A DNA stretch of 64,000 nucleotides from Trogon surrucura (GCA_020746105.1 CM036628.1:21843191-21907190), one strand, 5' to 3'; shown: positions 44,847-58,678, counted from the stretch's first letter. A program made the numbers and translations. The notes: generated by a model not told the origin, from the sequence alone.

Positions 44847-46899
44847 CTCTCACAAATCCCAGTCACTCTACATCACAATACTGTGCCGGTTTTATCTTTG
44901 TCATACCCAGGAGATACGGCATCGCATTACACCATAACACTGAAATGAGAAATATTTAGTATCAAAGGCTAGCTATGTCAATGATCATGTGGCACTAACC
45001 CGCCCTGAAGAGAACCAAAGCAGCCTGCACACGTAGAGCAAAGAGCAGTCTTGTGTAGCAAGTAATTCCTGTGCTGTGGGAATGGAATGAGACTCAGCAC
45101 ACCACCCAAACTTTCTCCCTTTCTCCTGCACAAACAAGGATCAACACTGCAGAAGCAAGCAAGACAGCATCTTAGACGAATATTCACACCACACAAAACT
45201 CACAACCACCCCCAAACATCAGTCACCCTAGCAGCCCTGCTGCTGGCTCCCCGTCAGTTAGCAAGCCATGCACTTTGTATGATTTTGCAAAAATCCCATA
45301 GACAAAATATCTGTACACTAGATCTCTCAGATTCAATGCCTAGAAGCAGGAACTCCGCTTCTCACCTCCGTTGCCAGGCCCGCATGACAACCTCGGCACT
45401 CTGAGGAGATACAAAATAATAGAAGTTGATTCAAGGCCTCGGCACCCAATAGCTGTCACAGCGGTTTCTGGGCGTTTTGCTCTCCTGATGCCTTGCTCAC
45501 AACAGAGCTGGACATAAACCTGCAGGTTCCTGATGCAGTCATATGAATCCATTGATTTCATTGGACACAGGGTCCTGACATAGTTGTGCATAAATTGAAG
45601 TTTAGTTCCCAGTGCTGCACCCTGCAGCATTGGGAATGAAGACCAAGCTACTTAATGGTTGATAGTCACCTTGTGTATGTAGCTTTGAAAAGAGCTCAGC
45701 ATAGCACAGAACTGAGTGGCTTGGCTCTCCTATCTAAAAATAGCTCACAGGGAACAACCCACTTTTGTTTTCCGGTAAGTCCAAGTGACAGTAATAACGG
45801 CAAAACTTATACATGGCTGTTGTTTTTTGTCCAGTAAACTGCCAGCCCATTCTGTTTCTTTTTGATGTTGGCCCCAAGTGTGCTTTATTTACTAGACTTG
45901 CTTGTATCATTCTTCTCCAGGCTGACTTTCTTCAGACTTTTGAAGTTTATGGTAAGACAAACCTGATTTTCTGACACTATTTTGAGGTAGGGGATTGGTT
46001 TAAACCAACATTAAAATAATACATTCTGTACCTTAAGGTAGTGGCTCATTTAAATTCAGTGCCTCAGTTTCATTACAGGTAATATGAAAACACTCATTTC
46101 TTCTGTTTCAAGAACAAAAAGTTGCACTGTAATTACTGGTGCTTGCCAAGCAGTTGGCAGGTGTGCGAGGGAAGATATGAATCCAAATGATTGCAAATAC
46201 ATCTCTGAAGTTTGTTACCTTACTTAGGAAAAAACCTAATTTTGCAGCTGTCCCACTGTGATCTATCTGAAAGGCTGCCCAAAGAGCTTGTAGCTTGTAG
46301 TGTGGAGCCGATGTAGTTATTACCTCTCTCAGAAAAGTTACAATTCAACATTAGCTATAAGTGAGACACAAATCTGACCAGTTCATGTACCCAGGCTCAG
46401 AAGAGCTTGGCTCTTCACTCTCTGGGTGTATGTCTCTATTGATTTAATGCTCAGGAAAAGAGGAAGGATCTTTCACTGTGAATCTCTGCTATATTGAGGT
46501 CTAGCTTCACGTTCCAAAATTATCGCATTAATTCCATAGTTGATTGTTTTATATGATCCACAGCTTTTGACTTGACTACCTTATTTGGGGAGTGATTTGG
46601 AATAAAAGTGGGTACTATAAAAAAGAGTGTATCTGGGAATGATGAACTAATGTGATTTTGGTGAGGCGCTCCCCTGTACTCCCCTGTCCTCAGCTAAAGC
46701 TTTTCTAATATTTCAGTTCTGCTTCTAAAGTAACCATGGTTCAAGGCATCAATATTTCACGAAGCGTAAGCGGTTCCCCTTTAGGAAAAGTAAAAGCAGT
46801 TTTTCCTGTTTGTGAAATCTCCACGTTGCCAAGAACTAAAAAGCTTTCGAAACTGTCTTTGCTGCTTGCAGAGCTTCACTGCCTTATAGGGTCTGAATG
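44847..46899. other. Intergenic stretch, no gene seen
   Basis: Unique sequence without recognisable coding exons or repeats; open frames up to about 105 aa have no known similarity. Confidence 0.6.
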
Positions 46900-47480
46900 A
46901 ATCCCCTGGATTCACTCTGGGGCAGGCTGGGAATGCTGGCTTTTCCTCCTTCTGGGTGATTCTGAGAGGCCTGCAAATGATGTCATGGTACATTTTAGGC
47001 TACAATAACAGGAAATCACCAAGTGTTTACACTGGCAGACTGGGCCGTGATGTGACTTTCCTCCTCTTCCTCCCTGCCCCCCGCCCACCTCGCCCCTGCC
47101 ATTGACTTCCTTGATATATCTGCTTCCTCTGATTAAAATACCACAAGGTGACAGCACCGAAGGAGAAAAAGGGGAAGCAGGGGAGGGAGGAAGAACGGCT
47201 TGTTTTAAAAGGATGATTCCCCTCGCATTACTCACAGAGCACAGACCCCCCCTCCTCCCCCCGCCGGCCCTGCACACCCTGTGTCAGTACAGCCGGCCAC
47301 ACGCTTGGTCTGCTGCGGCGCTACAGGATGCACCTCTGCAAGATGCACAAATGAAGAAGAAACTCTCCCCTCCCTAGCACACCCGAGCCAGAGAAGAGAT
47401 CCCCCCCAGCGAAATTTTGCTTCTGAATTTCCACACAAGCAGATCTGGAAATATATAGCACAGGCTGATGGACTCCAAGG
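46900..47480. promoter_or_regulatory. Candidate regulatory block with ETS/PU.1-, RUNX- and CRE-like motifs
   Basis: A GC-richer block with TGATGTCA (46978-46985), CTTCCTCT (47123-47130, the inverse of the PU.1-type AGAGGAAG) and ACCACA (47140-47145, RUNX core on the minus strand), next to a pyrimidine-rich stretch at 47055-47100. MSN is strongly expressed in blood cells, so a blood-cell enhancer is plausible. This is inference from motifs. Confidence 0.3.
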
Positions 47481-47799
47481 AGGAGGAGGCCACACGTCAG
47501 GGCCTGGGGCAGAGGAAGGATGCAAGAAGTGAGCTTTACCCAGAGACTGCCACAAATTGAGGCCAACGTCAGGTTTCAGTCAGAAGTGAGTGAAAGTGCT
47601 GGATTTGGGCTGGGTTTCAGGCACTGCTTGGACCAGGGATGCACAGCATGAAGATATTAGATACTCTGTCCTTTCCAGCTTGCTGATATGGAGGGAAGAA
47701 GGAGGAAGATGTGAAGAAGTATCTGGAAGTCAAGGTATTCCAATGAGGAGAAAGAGGACCACTGCCGGACTAATTGGCCTTGAGGCAGTTCATGTTTCC

Positions 47800-47869
47800 C
47801 TGAAGAGGGGTTGGACTAGGTGAACTCTAGAGGTCCCTTCCAACCCTGAACATTCTATGATTCTATGAA
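47800..47869 (+). mobile_element. CR1 LINE 3' end
   Basis: GGGGTTGGACTAGGTGAACT, then CTAGAGGTCCCTTCCAACCC, ending in TTCTATGATTCTATGAAT, the CR1 terminal repeat. Confidence 0.9.
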
Positions 47870-49011
47870 TCCCTGATACAGCATGAGTATATCCCTTCAG
47901 CTCGTTGCACTGGGCTAGCAGAGCGCACATAAGCAGCTTGGAGTTGGGGGACAACAGGGAGTAGCTAAGGGGTGGCTAACTCTAGAGCAGGTATTGGGAT
48001 TCCTGGAGCTGAAGGAGGATGCATGAAAAGACAGACCATTTACAGCAATGGGAATGAAGTCTGTGATGAGAAAGATGACAGATACTGAAGAAATTTTCTC
48101 TTGTCCCAGCTGATTAGGGTAGTGGAGGCTTGGCTGATGCAACTATGTTCTTACCATTTCTGCTGCATCTCCCCGCTCCTTTCTTGTCTCATCCTGCTAG
48201 ATCTGGACATGAACAGGGCAGAAAGGGAGAGAGTAGCAAATAAAATAATTTTATTTCTCTTACCTATTTCTCACCATTCATGCAACATCAGCAATGCTGA
48301 CAGCTTTAAACCATGCCAAGAAAACTCCCAAATAGAAGAACAAAAAGCCTGAGACAGTCACACTGCAAAACTACTAGGATGCAGAAAGTCTTTCTCAGAG
48401 CACCATGTCTCTGTCCAGTGCACTTAGAAACTGTACATCTCCAGCTCATAAAGCTCAAGAGCAGAAAGACAGGAAAACCTTGTAAGAAAAAAAAGTCAGT
48501 CAGAGGCACTTACACCCTGCATCTATGCTGCAAGTGTAAAGCACAATTTATAGCTCTAGCAGAGGGAACGGGAACCATGAAGATGTGACTTCACCACTAT
48601 AAGTTATTCAAATACTTATCCATGGTCAGTGACAAGCTGATACAAACTGCTTCAAACCTACTGGTGCTATGTCCTCAATGTTATTACCAATGATGTTATT
48701 ACCTGAGGCAGTTATCAGGTTGTGAGGGAAAGACCACCCCAGCAATGCTCACACATTCACTATCCTCCAGCATGGATGTGTTCTGGTCCAGAAGAAATAG
48801 GAAGCTTTTGTCCCAAGCAGGTAGCTGGGATCTTAAGCGCACTTGAACATGTACTTCACTCACAGACATGCTTAATACAAAGCACAATCTCAAATGCCTT
48901 GCTGAATGAGAGGTTGAGGCTTTCTTCTCTTTGGTAATCCCAAGGACAAATTGCGAGGGTTTACCTACCGATAAGTTGTGTGGACTAATTAGCTTACCTT
49001 TAGAGTCCTGT

Positions 49012-49038
49012 TCATTATTATTATTCATTATTATTATG
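49012..49038. repeat. (ATT)n simple repeat
   Basis: Short interrupted run of ATT units. Confidence 0.8.
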
Positions 49039-49686
49039 GTTGTTGTTAAATACATCTGTGAGGCAGCAATATGAAAGGAGAGAATTGTGCACTCTGGCAC
49101 AAGCTTTGTAACAGGCAAAAAGCAATAGCTCTAAAACAAAACCAGATCTACACCATGAAACCATACTGGCTGACAAGAACCACGTGAATGGGTCTGGGTA
49201 TGATTCTTAATGCTGCTAACACAGGGGGTCAGCTTCATGTGAGGCTGGGGTTCAAGAAGATACTCACTTTGTATTTTGCTCCCAAATGATTGGTGGCATG
49301 GAGATTTGCTTCAAAGAAACCCAAGCAGGCAATAGATTAAAGTCAACCTCTCTACATCATTCAAGCCTCCTTCTTAAATACTGTCAAAGGTGGCTTCACT
49401 GGAGAATGACTTCTGCAGTTTGGCAACCAGGAGGGAGGCTGGCGGCAATTCAGGCCTTTGGAAGAGAATTAGGAGAGTCATTCCTCAGTTTTTCTGCAAT
49501 GCTCCTCTGCAGGCAAGGATAGGCTGAAAGAAGGATGCTCAGAGTGTTATTCAGAAAGGATTACCACAGTTTACCACAAGCAGCTGTTTTTCCAGGTACA
49601 ACCTTTAGGCTGAAAACAGGTTTGTTCAACATGTGGTAGCATCAGAGAGGTTACAAGCTGCTTGGGCCAAGCAACTGGGCAGGGCA

Positions 49687-49699
49687 CCCCCCCCCCCCC
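49687..49699. repeat. Poly-C tract (C13)
   Basis: An unbroken run of 13 C in otherwise ordinary sequence. Confidence 0.85.
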
Positions 49700-52559
49700 A
49701 TCATTCAGTCACCAGGGATTTTCCATCACTTATTTGCAAATTTGTGGGGTGTGAATGAAAACATCTTTGGACAAGTGCAACAACATCTATATATGTCTGG
49801 GAGAGCAGTGCTATAATTGCACAGAAACCCAGAAAGGCAGAAGTATCTGGAAGGAGCACTACTTGCACTTCTGTGAGCAAATGTTTAATAGCACAGCCAT
49901 CTGAGAGTCAGTGTTTCTCTTGAGGATGCTTGTTCATGAATCCTGAGAAACATCCAGATTTGGGAACTTTCATTCACTTCCCGCGTATGTCAAATGTATT
50001 TCCTTTCTGTGAGTCAGAGCCTGGCTTCACCATCCGCAACCGAATTTCCCTTTGCTGCTGAGTCACTCTGCCCACAGACATGGTGTGAGGATGCCCTGTA
50101 CATGCAGACTGAATGATTGTGGGAGTGTGCTGCACCAGACTAAGTTCTCCATACCCTGAGGGATCAGGAGAGTCCCTGCCCTCACCGGCACCACAGGCTC
50201 TCACCAGTCCTGGTGCTGGAAGTATTCAGGGTAGCCAAAACCACGTCTTGTTTCTCTGAAAGTGTCCAGAGACATGCCAGTGGCCCCTCTCATCCATTGC
50301 ACAGGTACAGCAAGTCTGGCATCCTGCCCCTTCTGTGAACAGTATATGTCTCTGTAGTAGCGTTTGTAGGGGATGATAGAGGCAGTGGATAAGGTTTGGC
50401 CCTTGCCATAACGAAACTCTTGAGCAACAGATTTTTTGCAAGGGTCTTACGGCTTCTTCATCCCAGCCTTGGGCAGGCTGGGTCCAATAACTGCACCGTG
50501 TTCAGTGCACAGGGAGCACAGAGTCATCTCAAGCCCAAGAAGCACAGCAGCGAGCACATGCTTTTGAGTATTTGGGGACGCTGTGTAGTTAACAGGGCTA
50601 AAATCACTGGAAAATCAGCTTGTGGAGTGCAGACAATATTAAGAAAACAGACTTGGAAGAGAAGGACAGAAGTACTGAAATTTCAACTGCTCTCAGGCTG
50701 TCACCAGCTGGGAAGCAAGTAGGAGTTAATATTATCTGACAGCGATAAATGACCACTGTGAGCACTCCTCTACCTCAGTTTGAATCCTGCTCACCTCACA
50801 AGCCCTGCAACCATGTCAAAGACAGAAGAACAAATTCCGTCAGCTAATTTGCTGCCATTCTGTGGCAAAAGGTTCTGGGAGATTGAACATGAAACTGGCA
50901 GCAAATCAGTGCCAGAAAAGAGTGTGGGACACAGCATATTTTGCTACCTTGGTCAGGCTCCCAGTTGCAGCAGCAAAGAACCTCACTTTATGCAGTTATG
51001 CTTCAAAGTCTAATTTGAACATGAAAACTGGTAACCAGGATGGCGCATTTTGCCGTGCTGCAGAAGGCTTTATTCTTCCTCTCTCTGCTGCCTCTGATGA
51101 GTGGACAACACTAGTCTAAAAGTGCTTGGCTGGGATGGGTACCAGCCACAAAACACACACCTTTAGTCACCTAGCTTGGAAACTAAGCTCATGTGGAAGT
51201 ACCAAAGGGTGCCAAGGTCTAGTAGAGATCTCATGACCACTAATTTCTTTATCGTGCTGGGCATCAGAAACATCTTGGTCCTTAAACCCCTGTGAGACAA
51301 TTTGTATTAAATGCTTAGTTTTTAAGTGAAAGAGGAAAGAATTTTGGAATTGGATAAGAAAATAAGTATTGAGAATGAATGTAGCAACTTAGGAGGATAC
51401 TGACTTATAAGCACAAAACGCATGACATGGCTGGTTAGGGAAATGATCCACCTGAAGATCATGCCTCAGAGTCCAATACAATCCATCCCCATGCCATGGC
51501 TCTTGTCTGCTCCTGGATCATCTATGGCCTGAGACCTGACCGTGCTCCTACCCAAGCACTGCAAAAGAGACCGAAAGCTCATCAGAGGCTACAGTAACAC
51601 AGGAGGGCCAAAGGAGCAGGTCATCTGGGAATTGTCCCACAAACTGCCCTTATAGTGGGTGACACCAGCAGACAGCAACGTTTTTCGTTTATTACTCACT
51701 AAAGCACGGTTCCTCACAGTGCTTGTCTTGCTTGGGAAATCTGCCCCCAAGAGGCTCCACAAGAGCGATCTACGGAGGGGGAGAGACTCTCATCTGCTTT
51801 GGCAAGGCTATATTGCCAAGAACGGGTCCCTTTTTTCCAGCACTTTTATGCTGTGTGAAGCTGTGTTGATGTTTCTCAGTGACAAGCACCTCCTCAACCT
51901 TCCACGCCGGGGAGCGCTGGGAACGTAAAAAGGAAAGGGAGCTGTATGGATGCCGTGCTGATTCAGAAGTCAGCGCAAGTTAGCAGCATGGCTCATCTGC
52001 TGGCAAAGCCTAAGCTTGTTTTTCAGGAAGGTCTTCAATGCATGCTTTTCTTTCACTCTTACTCTAGGCTTACACCCAAAGCTCAATATTTCCCTGCTCT
52101 ACGGTATTCCACAAGCAGTGATTATGGTCAGTCAGACCACTAGGGCTTATGCTCTGAGGAGTACCTGGTCAGCTCAAACCTTTGTGTAGGGTGTTCATCC
52201 TAGTTGCGCACTCTGTGATCCCCACCTTGAATGGTTTTCTCGGCGTGTTGGAAGTGTTTCTGGTAAATATTGTGGTTTCATAAATTTCTCGCCATTCCTC
52301 ACTGATAGTGGATGCTGTTACAGCAGGAAGAGGCAGCCTTCTTATGGAGAGGCAACTTTGTGGCACAGAAAAGGGTTGCCTTTGTGGAGGTCATCTCCCT
52401 AGCTTCTCTGCTGACTTGAAAGGTGGGGTGTCCCGAGCACCACGCGCAGCGTGCAGTTGTTTTCCCTTTCTTTTACCGAGCTTATCTGTGCCCTTCGGTT
52501 CCCTTCCTCTGGAGGGGTGGACAGGTGGGACTGGCTCTTTGTTCCTTTCGTTTTCTAAC

Positions 52560-52920
52560 GGCACAAGCCCACAGTCCCGCGGGAGGCGGGCGCGAGCAGC
52601 AGGACGGGGGCCGCCGCCGACCGCCGGGGAACGCCGGGAGTACCGGGAACCGCCGGGAGCCGCCGGAGCGTCGGTGGCACCGCTCGGGAGGGCCGGGGGC
52701 GTCTGGAGCGGCGGGCGCAGCCGGGCCGGGCCGCCGTGGTGTCGGGCATGTCCAGGGCGGGGGAAGGCGAGGGTTATGCGGCCGTAGGGAAAGCGGCGGT
52801 GCTCCCCCAGACCTCTGAGACCCACGCCGGCCCCAGCGCGTCCGCTGGCCACGTACCCAGTGCTAACCTCAGCACCCCCACCGGCCCCACGCCCTGCCCC
52901 GAACCCCCTCGGGTAGCTAC
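52560..52920. promoter_or_regulatory. Orphan CpG island between MSN and ZC4H2
   Basis: About 360 bp of dense CpG sequence with sharp edges, 18 kb from the MSN start and 7 kb beyond the ZC4H2 stop. No recognisable coding exon overlaps it; the open frames on both strands reflect composition. CpG islands of this kind usually mark a promoter, here perhaps for a non-coding RNA. A donor-like CAG/GTAGCT on the minus strand lies at its right edge (about 52,919), and a strong plus-strand acceptor lies at 53,696. Confidence 0.55.
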
Positions 52921-55900
52921 CTGCTTGGTCTTATGAACAAACAACACTGATTTCTGGATACTACCAATGATCTGTGTTCCCCCACACCTGCGAAAATTCC
53001 TTTTTTTTTTTTTTTCCCTATTGGAGAAAAAGGACTTTTCAGCATCTTTTGGTGAATGAGATGATGGGTGGATACATAGATAATGTCTGCTTGTTTGGTT
53101 GTATTTTTTTTTTCTCTGTCCTTTTTTTTCCACGCCATCTTTCAGAACACTCTTGTCTGTATAACTCTCTTAAGCGTGCCTGATCTGGTATGGTGTCACA
53201 CTGCGAAACCCATATGGGGAATATGAAGATAAAATTTAAAACTAAGGAATGGCCTAATAAAATAAAAGGTTTGGGAAAAGCCAAAGAGCACACTGAAGGG
53301 CTATGGGAAATCTCAACCATACTGCAAAACGTAGCATGGGTTTGAGGGAAGAGAAATGTGTAACTCCAGCTGATGGGATAATGGACACTATTAATTACCA
53401 AGTTTAAATACCAGAAGTGTTATAAAAGCAGATGGAACTATAGATGTCTGGCTTTCTGGCCCATCAGATCATGGAGCACAAGTAAAGCCTTAAAAAAAAA
53501 ACAAACAAAAAACACCAGCCACCGACAAGAACAGAACATGCCAAGCAGTTCACCTGAAGCAAACTCTTTAGGCTTCAGTAACAGAATTGTGTAACTTTGT
53601 GCAATGAGGAAGTACTCCATTAATCACTTTGGGAAAGTGCTCTAGAAGTATGACAGCTTCATTGTTCTCAACATTCTTTTTGCTTTGTTTTACAGGGTAA
53701 TCCTCTGAAGGAGGACACCTGAAGAGAAGCAGCTGGACGTAGTAATACAGTACTCATTTTCTTTTAGGCAAGCAACTAAGTATAGGAGACATATCAAAAA
53801 GGTAATAGGTTTAAAACATCAGGAAGCTGGTTACATGCTATCAGTCTTCTAGGCAGTTAAGCACTGAAATGTGCGTTAAGTCTTTCCATGTGAAAGTTTG
53901 AGAGGGAGCACTGAGCAAAAGAACACCAGAAGCTGTTTGGAGCTGTGGCAGAACCAAGTTTGCCCACTGATTCAAACTTTTTAGTTTTTATTATTCTCTT
54001 ACAAATATGAATGAAAACAAACCGAAGAATGATATTTGTCTAAAACAGAGGCTATTTGGGGATCTCTTTATATAGATAAGGAGAGAAAAAGATGGAAAAA
54101 AGGGTGCAGAAGGTGATAGTTTTTCCAAGAAAATGGACACAGAAATGTGCAGTTTTCATCCCTTAGAGCTTCAACACAGATGACTGTACTTGTGTGTACC
54201 TGAGGTTTATATCACTGACAAGACTATGTATTTAATGACATTTACGTTAAGTGGAATTAATTTTGAAGCTTAAACTATTAGAAATGCAACTTAGAACTGC
54301 AAACTAACAGAACTGAGATGCTGTGGACCTCTTAGAGAAAACCTGCGTAAAAAATCATCTCTTCTAACTACACACATGCAATGTCTCTACTGTGATAGGA
54401 CTTTGTGCATATCAGGAGCAGAAAAAGAGCCTTTCAGAAAATAAATCTTTAAATTATATATATAAAGACCCCAGTGAGAGCTTTCTGTGGTTGAACTGCA
54501 GCAGAGGGACATGATTTCTTTGTTATTTTTCCGAATCTTTCTGAGTTTCGTAACTGGACACCTGCAAGTGTCGATTAGGCATTTTTATACATGCAGGCTA
54601 TCCAGTTCCAGTGTTAGTAGCTACTGGTAGGAGAAGATAGGTTTATTTCAGAAGTAAATGGTTTGACAAATTGGACAATGTTTCTATGACTGTTACGCAA
54701 ATGCCGAAATCTTGGAGCTTAAGCACACAGTGCTTTGTGTTCCAGAAGTTTGCTTAGGTTAAAACCTGTCTTGCTCTCTCCTTTCTATTAGAACAGATTT
54801 TTCCTTTCCCATATTTCTCTCCATAAAGTTTTCGTAAGGTAAAACAGAATTGTGACTAAGTGCATCCTGTAAAATGAGAGATATGGCTGTTGCACAGTAG
54901 CATAAGCAAACAACAGATGTGAAAATACTCTGCAGGAAGAAAGCATGACATGAAACAAACATTTATTAAAAAGGACTGTACAGACAAATTAAACAGGTAG
55001 CACACTGTTACTCCTACTGGACACAGGAGTAAAATATTTAAAACACAGAAGCCAGTGAAAATGCCAGATATTGCTAAAGTACCTAAAGGCTAAAATGAAA
55101 GCCTGTGGCAGAGGAATCAGAAAACTGTAAACTAAAGGAAAGCCCTTTTATTTATTTCAAGTGCTAGTTAAGTCTTAATTTGTTGAATAGTCTATTTAGA
55201 GTAACACATCAATGGCTATTCTTTTGAAATTAGATTCTGTTACTTGAAGCCTCTGGCAGGTTCAGTCAGTCAGTGTCCTGTTCAGAAAGACAAATTTAAA
55301 TTCAGGAATTGAAAGTATTAAAATTTGGTTTACATTTTCTCTATAGTTAATGGGGTTCTTGCCACCAAAGTTTGAACAACTGATCTACCCCACCTTGGGT
55401 ATGAAAATTTCTATAGCAAAGCCTCTAGACACAGGTGAGTGTTCTCCTTTTAGAGAGGCTTGTGGGGTTTTTGCCATTCGGTTGCAGAACATTAGGACTC
55501 TCCCTTGAGACAAGTGAGGAACCAGGAGGACTCCAGTGATTTAGTCGTCGCTTGAATACCCATTGAAAAGGGAAGGACAAAGCAAGCGTTAAACCAGAGT
55601 TTAGTAATATAAAAGTCTTGTGAGCTTTGAGAAGGGTCTCTTTGTGGCTATTAGAGAATTTGACCCAAATAAGAATGAATTTAAGTCAAGTGAAGAGGTA
55701 TCCTCAGGGAACCTTAGGTGCAAAGGAAGAGGCCACTGTTGCTTCGTGGAGCAAAAATGCAGCAGACTTTTACTAAGAACTGTACCTCAGAGAGCTTCCT
55801 CCTCAGACTAAAAGACGAGAAATCAGTATTTCATTATTATCCCTCTAGTCTCTGGAGAAAGGTGCCTGGAAGAAAAGGGCCTGTGGCTGTCAGGAGAAGA

Positions 55901-56030
55901 GCTCTTCAGTTAAACATCCTTAATTTGTCTGTGAGAGGAGTTACTGGTTCTCTATGAAAGACAACTGCTTCTCTCCCTCCCTCAGCCTCCAGGGTCCTTT
56001 AATACATAGCACACATTTTGTATCACTGAA
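52921..56030. other. Intergenic stretch with a strong splice-acceptor-like site
   Basis: Mostly unique AT-rich DNA with T runs at about 52,998-53,015 and 53,105. On the plus strand TTTTTGCTTTGTTTTACAG ends at about 53,696 and is a good acceptor. No protein-coding exon is recognised. Confidence 0.5.
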
Positions 56031-56690
56031 ATAGAATCATAGAATATCTTTAGTTGGAAGGGACCCTTAAGGATTGAGTCCAACTCCCTGCTCCTCGCAG
56101 GACCGTCACCCAACACTAATGACTAATACTTATAACCAAGAGCATCGTCCAGACACTCCTTGAACTCGTGACAGGCTTGGTGCTGTGGTCAGTTCCCTGG
56201 GGAGCATGTTCTGGTGACCGACTACCCTCTCTGTTAAGAACCGTTTCCTAATGCCCAATTTGAACTTCCTTTGATGCAGCTTCATTCCATTTCCCTCTGT
56301 CCTATCGCTGGTCACCAGAGAGAGGAGACAGATAGTACCTCCCTGTCCGCTGCCCACCCTGAGGAAGGTGCAGACTGCAATGAGGGCACCGCTCAGCCTT
56401 CTCTTCTCCGAGCTGAACAAACCAAATGACCTCAGCCATTCCTTGTGAGTCTTGCCCTCAGGACCTTTCATCATCTTGGTTGCCCTCCTCTGGACACATT
56501 CTAGTAGTCTGATGTCCCTCTTATACTGAGGTGTCCAAAACTGCACACTACTCGAGGCTACGCCAGTGCAGTGCAGAGTGGGACAATCGCCTCCCTCAGC
56601 TGGCTCATGATGCTGTTGCTCGATCTGCTCCAGGACACAGTTGGCCCTTTTGGCTGCCAGGACACGCTGTCAACTCATGTTGTTAGATTG
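56031..56690 (-). mobile_element. CR1 LINE 3' fragment, about 660 bp
   Basis: Minus-strand CR1: the plus strand starts ATAGAATCATAGAATATC, then AGTTGGAAGGGACCCTTAAG, the inverse of the CR1 tail. Further in, minus-strand translation gives KFKLGIRKRFLTERVVGHQN, part of the CR1 reverse-transcriptase C-terminal frame. The frame is interrupted and the copy is 5'-truncated. It is the longest CR1 piece in the window. Confidence 0.92.
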
Positions 56691-58473
56691 ATTCTCACCA
56701 ATGCATGTTATTCATACGGCAGAACTTTGTAAAGGATAGGAAAATAGATTTGTAAATGCTGGTACATGGTTGATACAAACATGTTATGTCATATTCACAT
56801 TTTTTCTTTAAAAAGAAAACAACCAAACCTTGTTAAACATGAGGGCACGAGAGACTAGTTTAAAAAACGAAAAATACAAAACTGCCACACTAAATTAGTA
56901 CATGGTGCACACTTCAGCTTAGAGCTCTAGAGATCGCCCAAGAAAGAAGGAGCCTGGCAAAGGGACAGTGAAGTGAGAACAGCTATTCCTAACCCTATCT
57001 ATTTCAGAATTGTAAGTCAAAGTTTCTACAAATCTATCCTATTTGCGCTACTTCATTGCAGACCATTCACCCATTTTCCATAGTCACTACTTCTTAAATT
57101 TACGTCATCAAAGTGTGCTGCTGTCATGCATGCACTTTGGGGGAGTCCATATACTGCCCTTTAAGTCTGTACGCATCTCTCCTTAAACTCAGTAGGACTG
57201 GCTCTGAACAGGGCACACAGCACATGGCCACTCTGATTTTTAAAAGCAGAATGCAGTATTTGAGTTAGGAAGCACACACAGTGATACAGTTAGCGCGCTG
57301 CTGCCATTTGGAGCTTGAGGTCAGACTATCCTTCATTATTGCTATCTCATGGAGACCGAATAATCCTTGCAATTCAGCTAGCAGAATCTGCTCTTCACAT
57401 ATTTTTGGGGCCACATCATCCACATCCTGCCTCTGCTGTTGACAGGTGTTTATTTGGCTACGAAATGTCAAAATGGGAGAATACCATATGAATTTGGTAT
57501 AAATAATAGGACTATATTCAATAAATTACCCATGTATTTTGTGACACAGTTGGGAAATTAATGGCAATGTATGTGATTTGGCCAGCAAAATTGGTTTATG
57601 TGGATTTGTACAGTTCCCAGCACTTGGCAAAGTTCTGACTATAGACCTGGGGCTTCCTTGTTCTTCCTATTTAACAAAAAGAGTTCTCAATATAACCACT
57701 CTAGCATAATACTAGAGAAGAAACTGGGCCAAAGGGAGAAGAATGTAAACAGGCAACTCCTGCCTCCTGAAGTTAGTGAAAAGAGTATTAAATTTTGAGA
57801 TCAATTTAGATGACAAAGGTGGTGACAAAACTGGAATTAGAATCAGTAAATTTTAAGTTCCAGGCGTGTGGTTGGGTTGCTGCTATCGTCCCCACTGGAG
57901 GAACATCCCCCTTGTTGTTACTCGAGGTGAAACAAAGGGAAAACACAGACACAAGGAGTGGTCTAAGGGTCAGGATTCTTTCGGCATGCAGAGAGAGCAA
58001 GCAAAAACCTGGGCTGAAGTAAAGCTTACATGAAAATCACCTATCAAAAGATAGAAGAATAGGAAATTTTGGTTGAAGGAGGACAGTGACACCAAAGCCA
58101 GGTAGTTCTGCTGAAATACATAACTTTTAGTTAACGCTGTTCCTGGTACCTGTCACTGAACCTCCCTGTGCTCCAGTGGAGGATATGCCTGCCAAGAGAG
58201 ATTTCGGCTGTAGAAACCAGGAACAGAAGATGTGCAGAACAGCTGATGCTGCAGTCTGTATGCATGGAGATTTGGGATGCTTCATGCATGTTTCCTAGAG
58301 AACCACAGTGAGCTGCTTGGCCATAGATCCTAGGAGGACTTAGGACTTACACAGTTCATTCTAGCCTTGTATTTAAGTCAATCAGTCTTCTGACTGCTCA
58401 CAATAATACCATTTTCAGATGTTAAATCGTCACAAATTACATCATTTTTAGAACATAGGAGGCTCCACAAAAA

Positions 58474-58678
58474 CCATTAGGAAAAACTTTTTCACTGTGA
58501 GGGTGACCGAGCACTAGCACAGGCTGCCCAGGGAGGTTGTGGAGTCTCCTGCTCTGGACACTTTCAAAACCTGCCTGGACACGTTCCTGTGTGACCTGCT
58601 TTGGGTGACCCTGCTCTGGCAGGAGGGGTCAGACTAGATGATCTCTAGAGGTCCCTTCGAACTCCTAGCATTCTGTGA
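58474..58678 (+). mobile_element. CR1 LINE 3' fragment
   Basis: CATTAGGAAAAACTTTTTCA, then GGCTGCCCAGGGAGGTTGTG, then AGACTAGATGATCTCTAGAG and the CR1 end TTCTGTGA. It may lie within the ZC4H2 3' UTR in antisense orientation. Confidence 0.93.

Larger units (their letters stand above)
47870..52559. other. Intergenic stretch, no gene seen
   Basis: Contains an ATT repeat (49012-49038) and a C13 run (49687-49699). Open frames up to 139 aa show no recognisable protein. Confidence 0.6.

Noticed and set aside
44847..52559. miR-223, which lies near MSN in mammals
   Set aside because: I looked for the mature sequence and its passenger strand by eye in both orientations and found no match.
52308..52852. 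Frames of 131-159 aa in the orphan CpG island
   Set aside because: Composition-driven; overlapping frames on both strands are equally open and none resembles a known protein.
56130..56546. A 138-aa minus-strand protein gene
   Set aside because: It is the decayed reverse-transcriptase end of the CR1 copy at 56031-56690.
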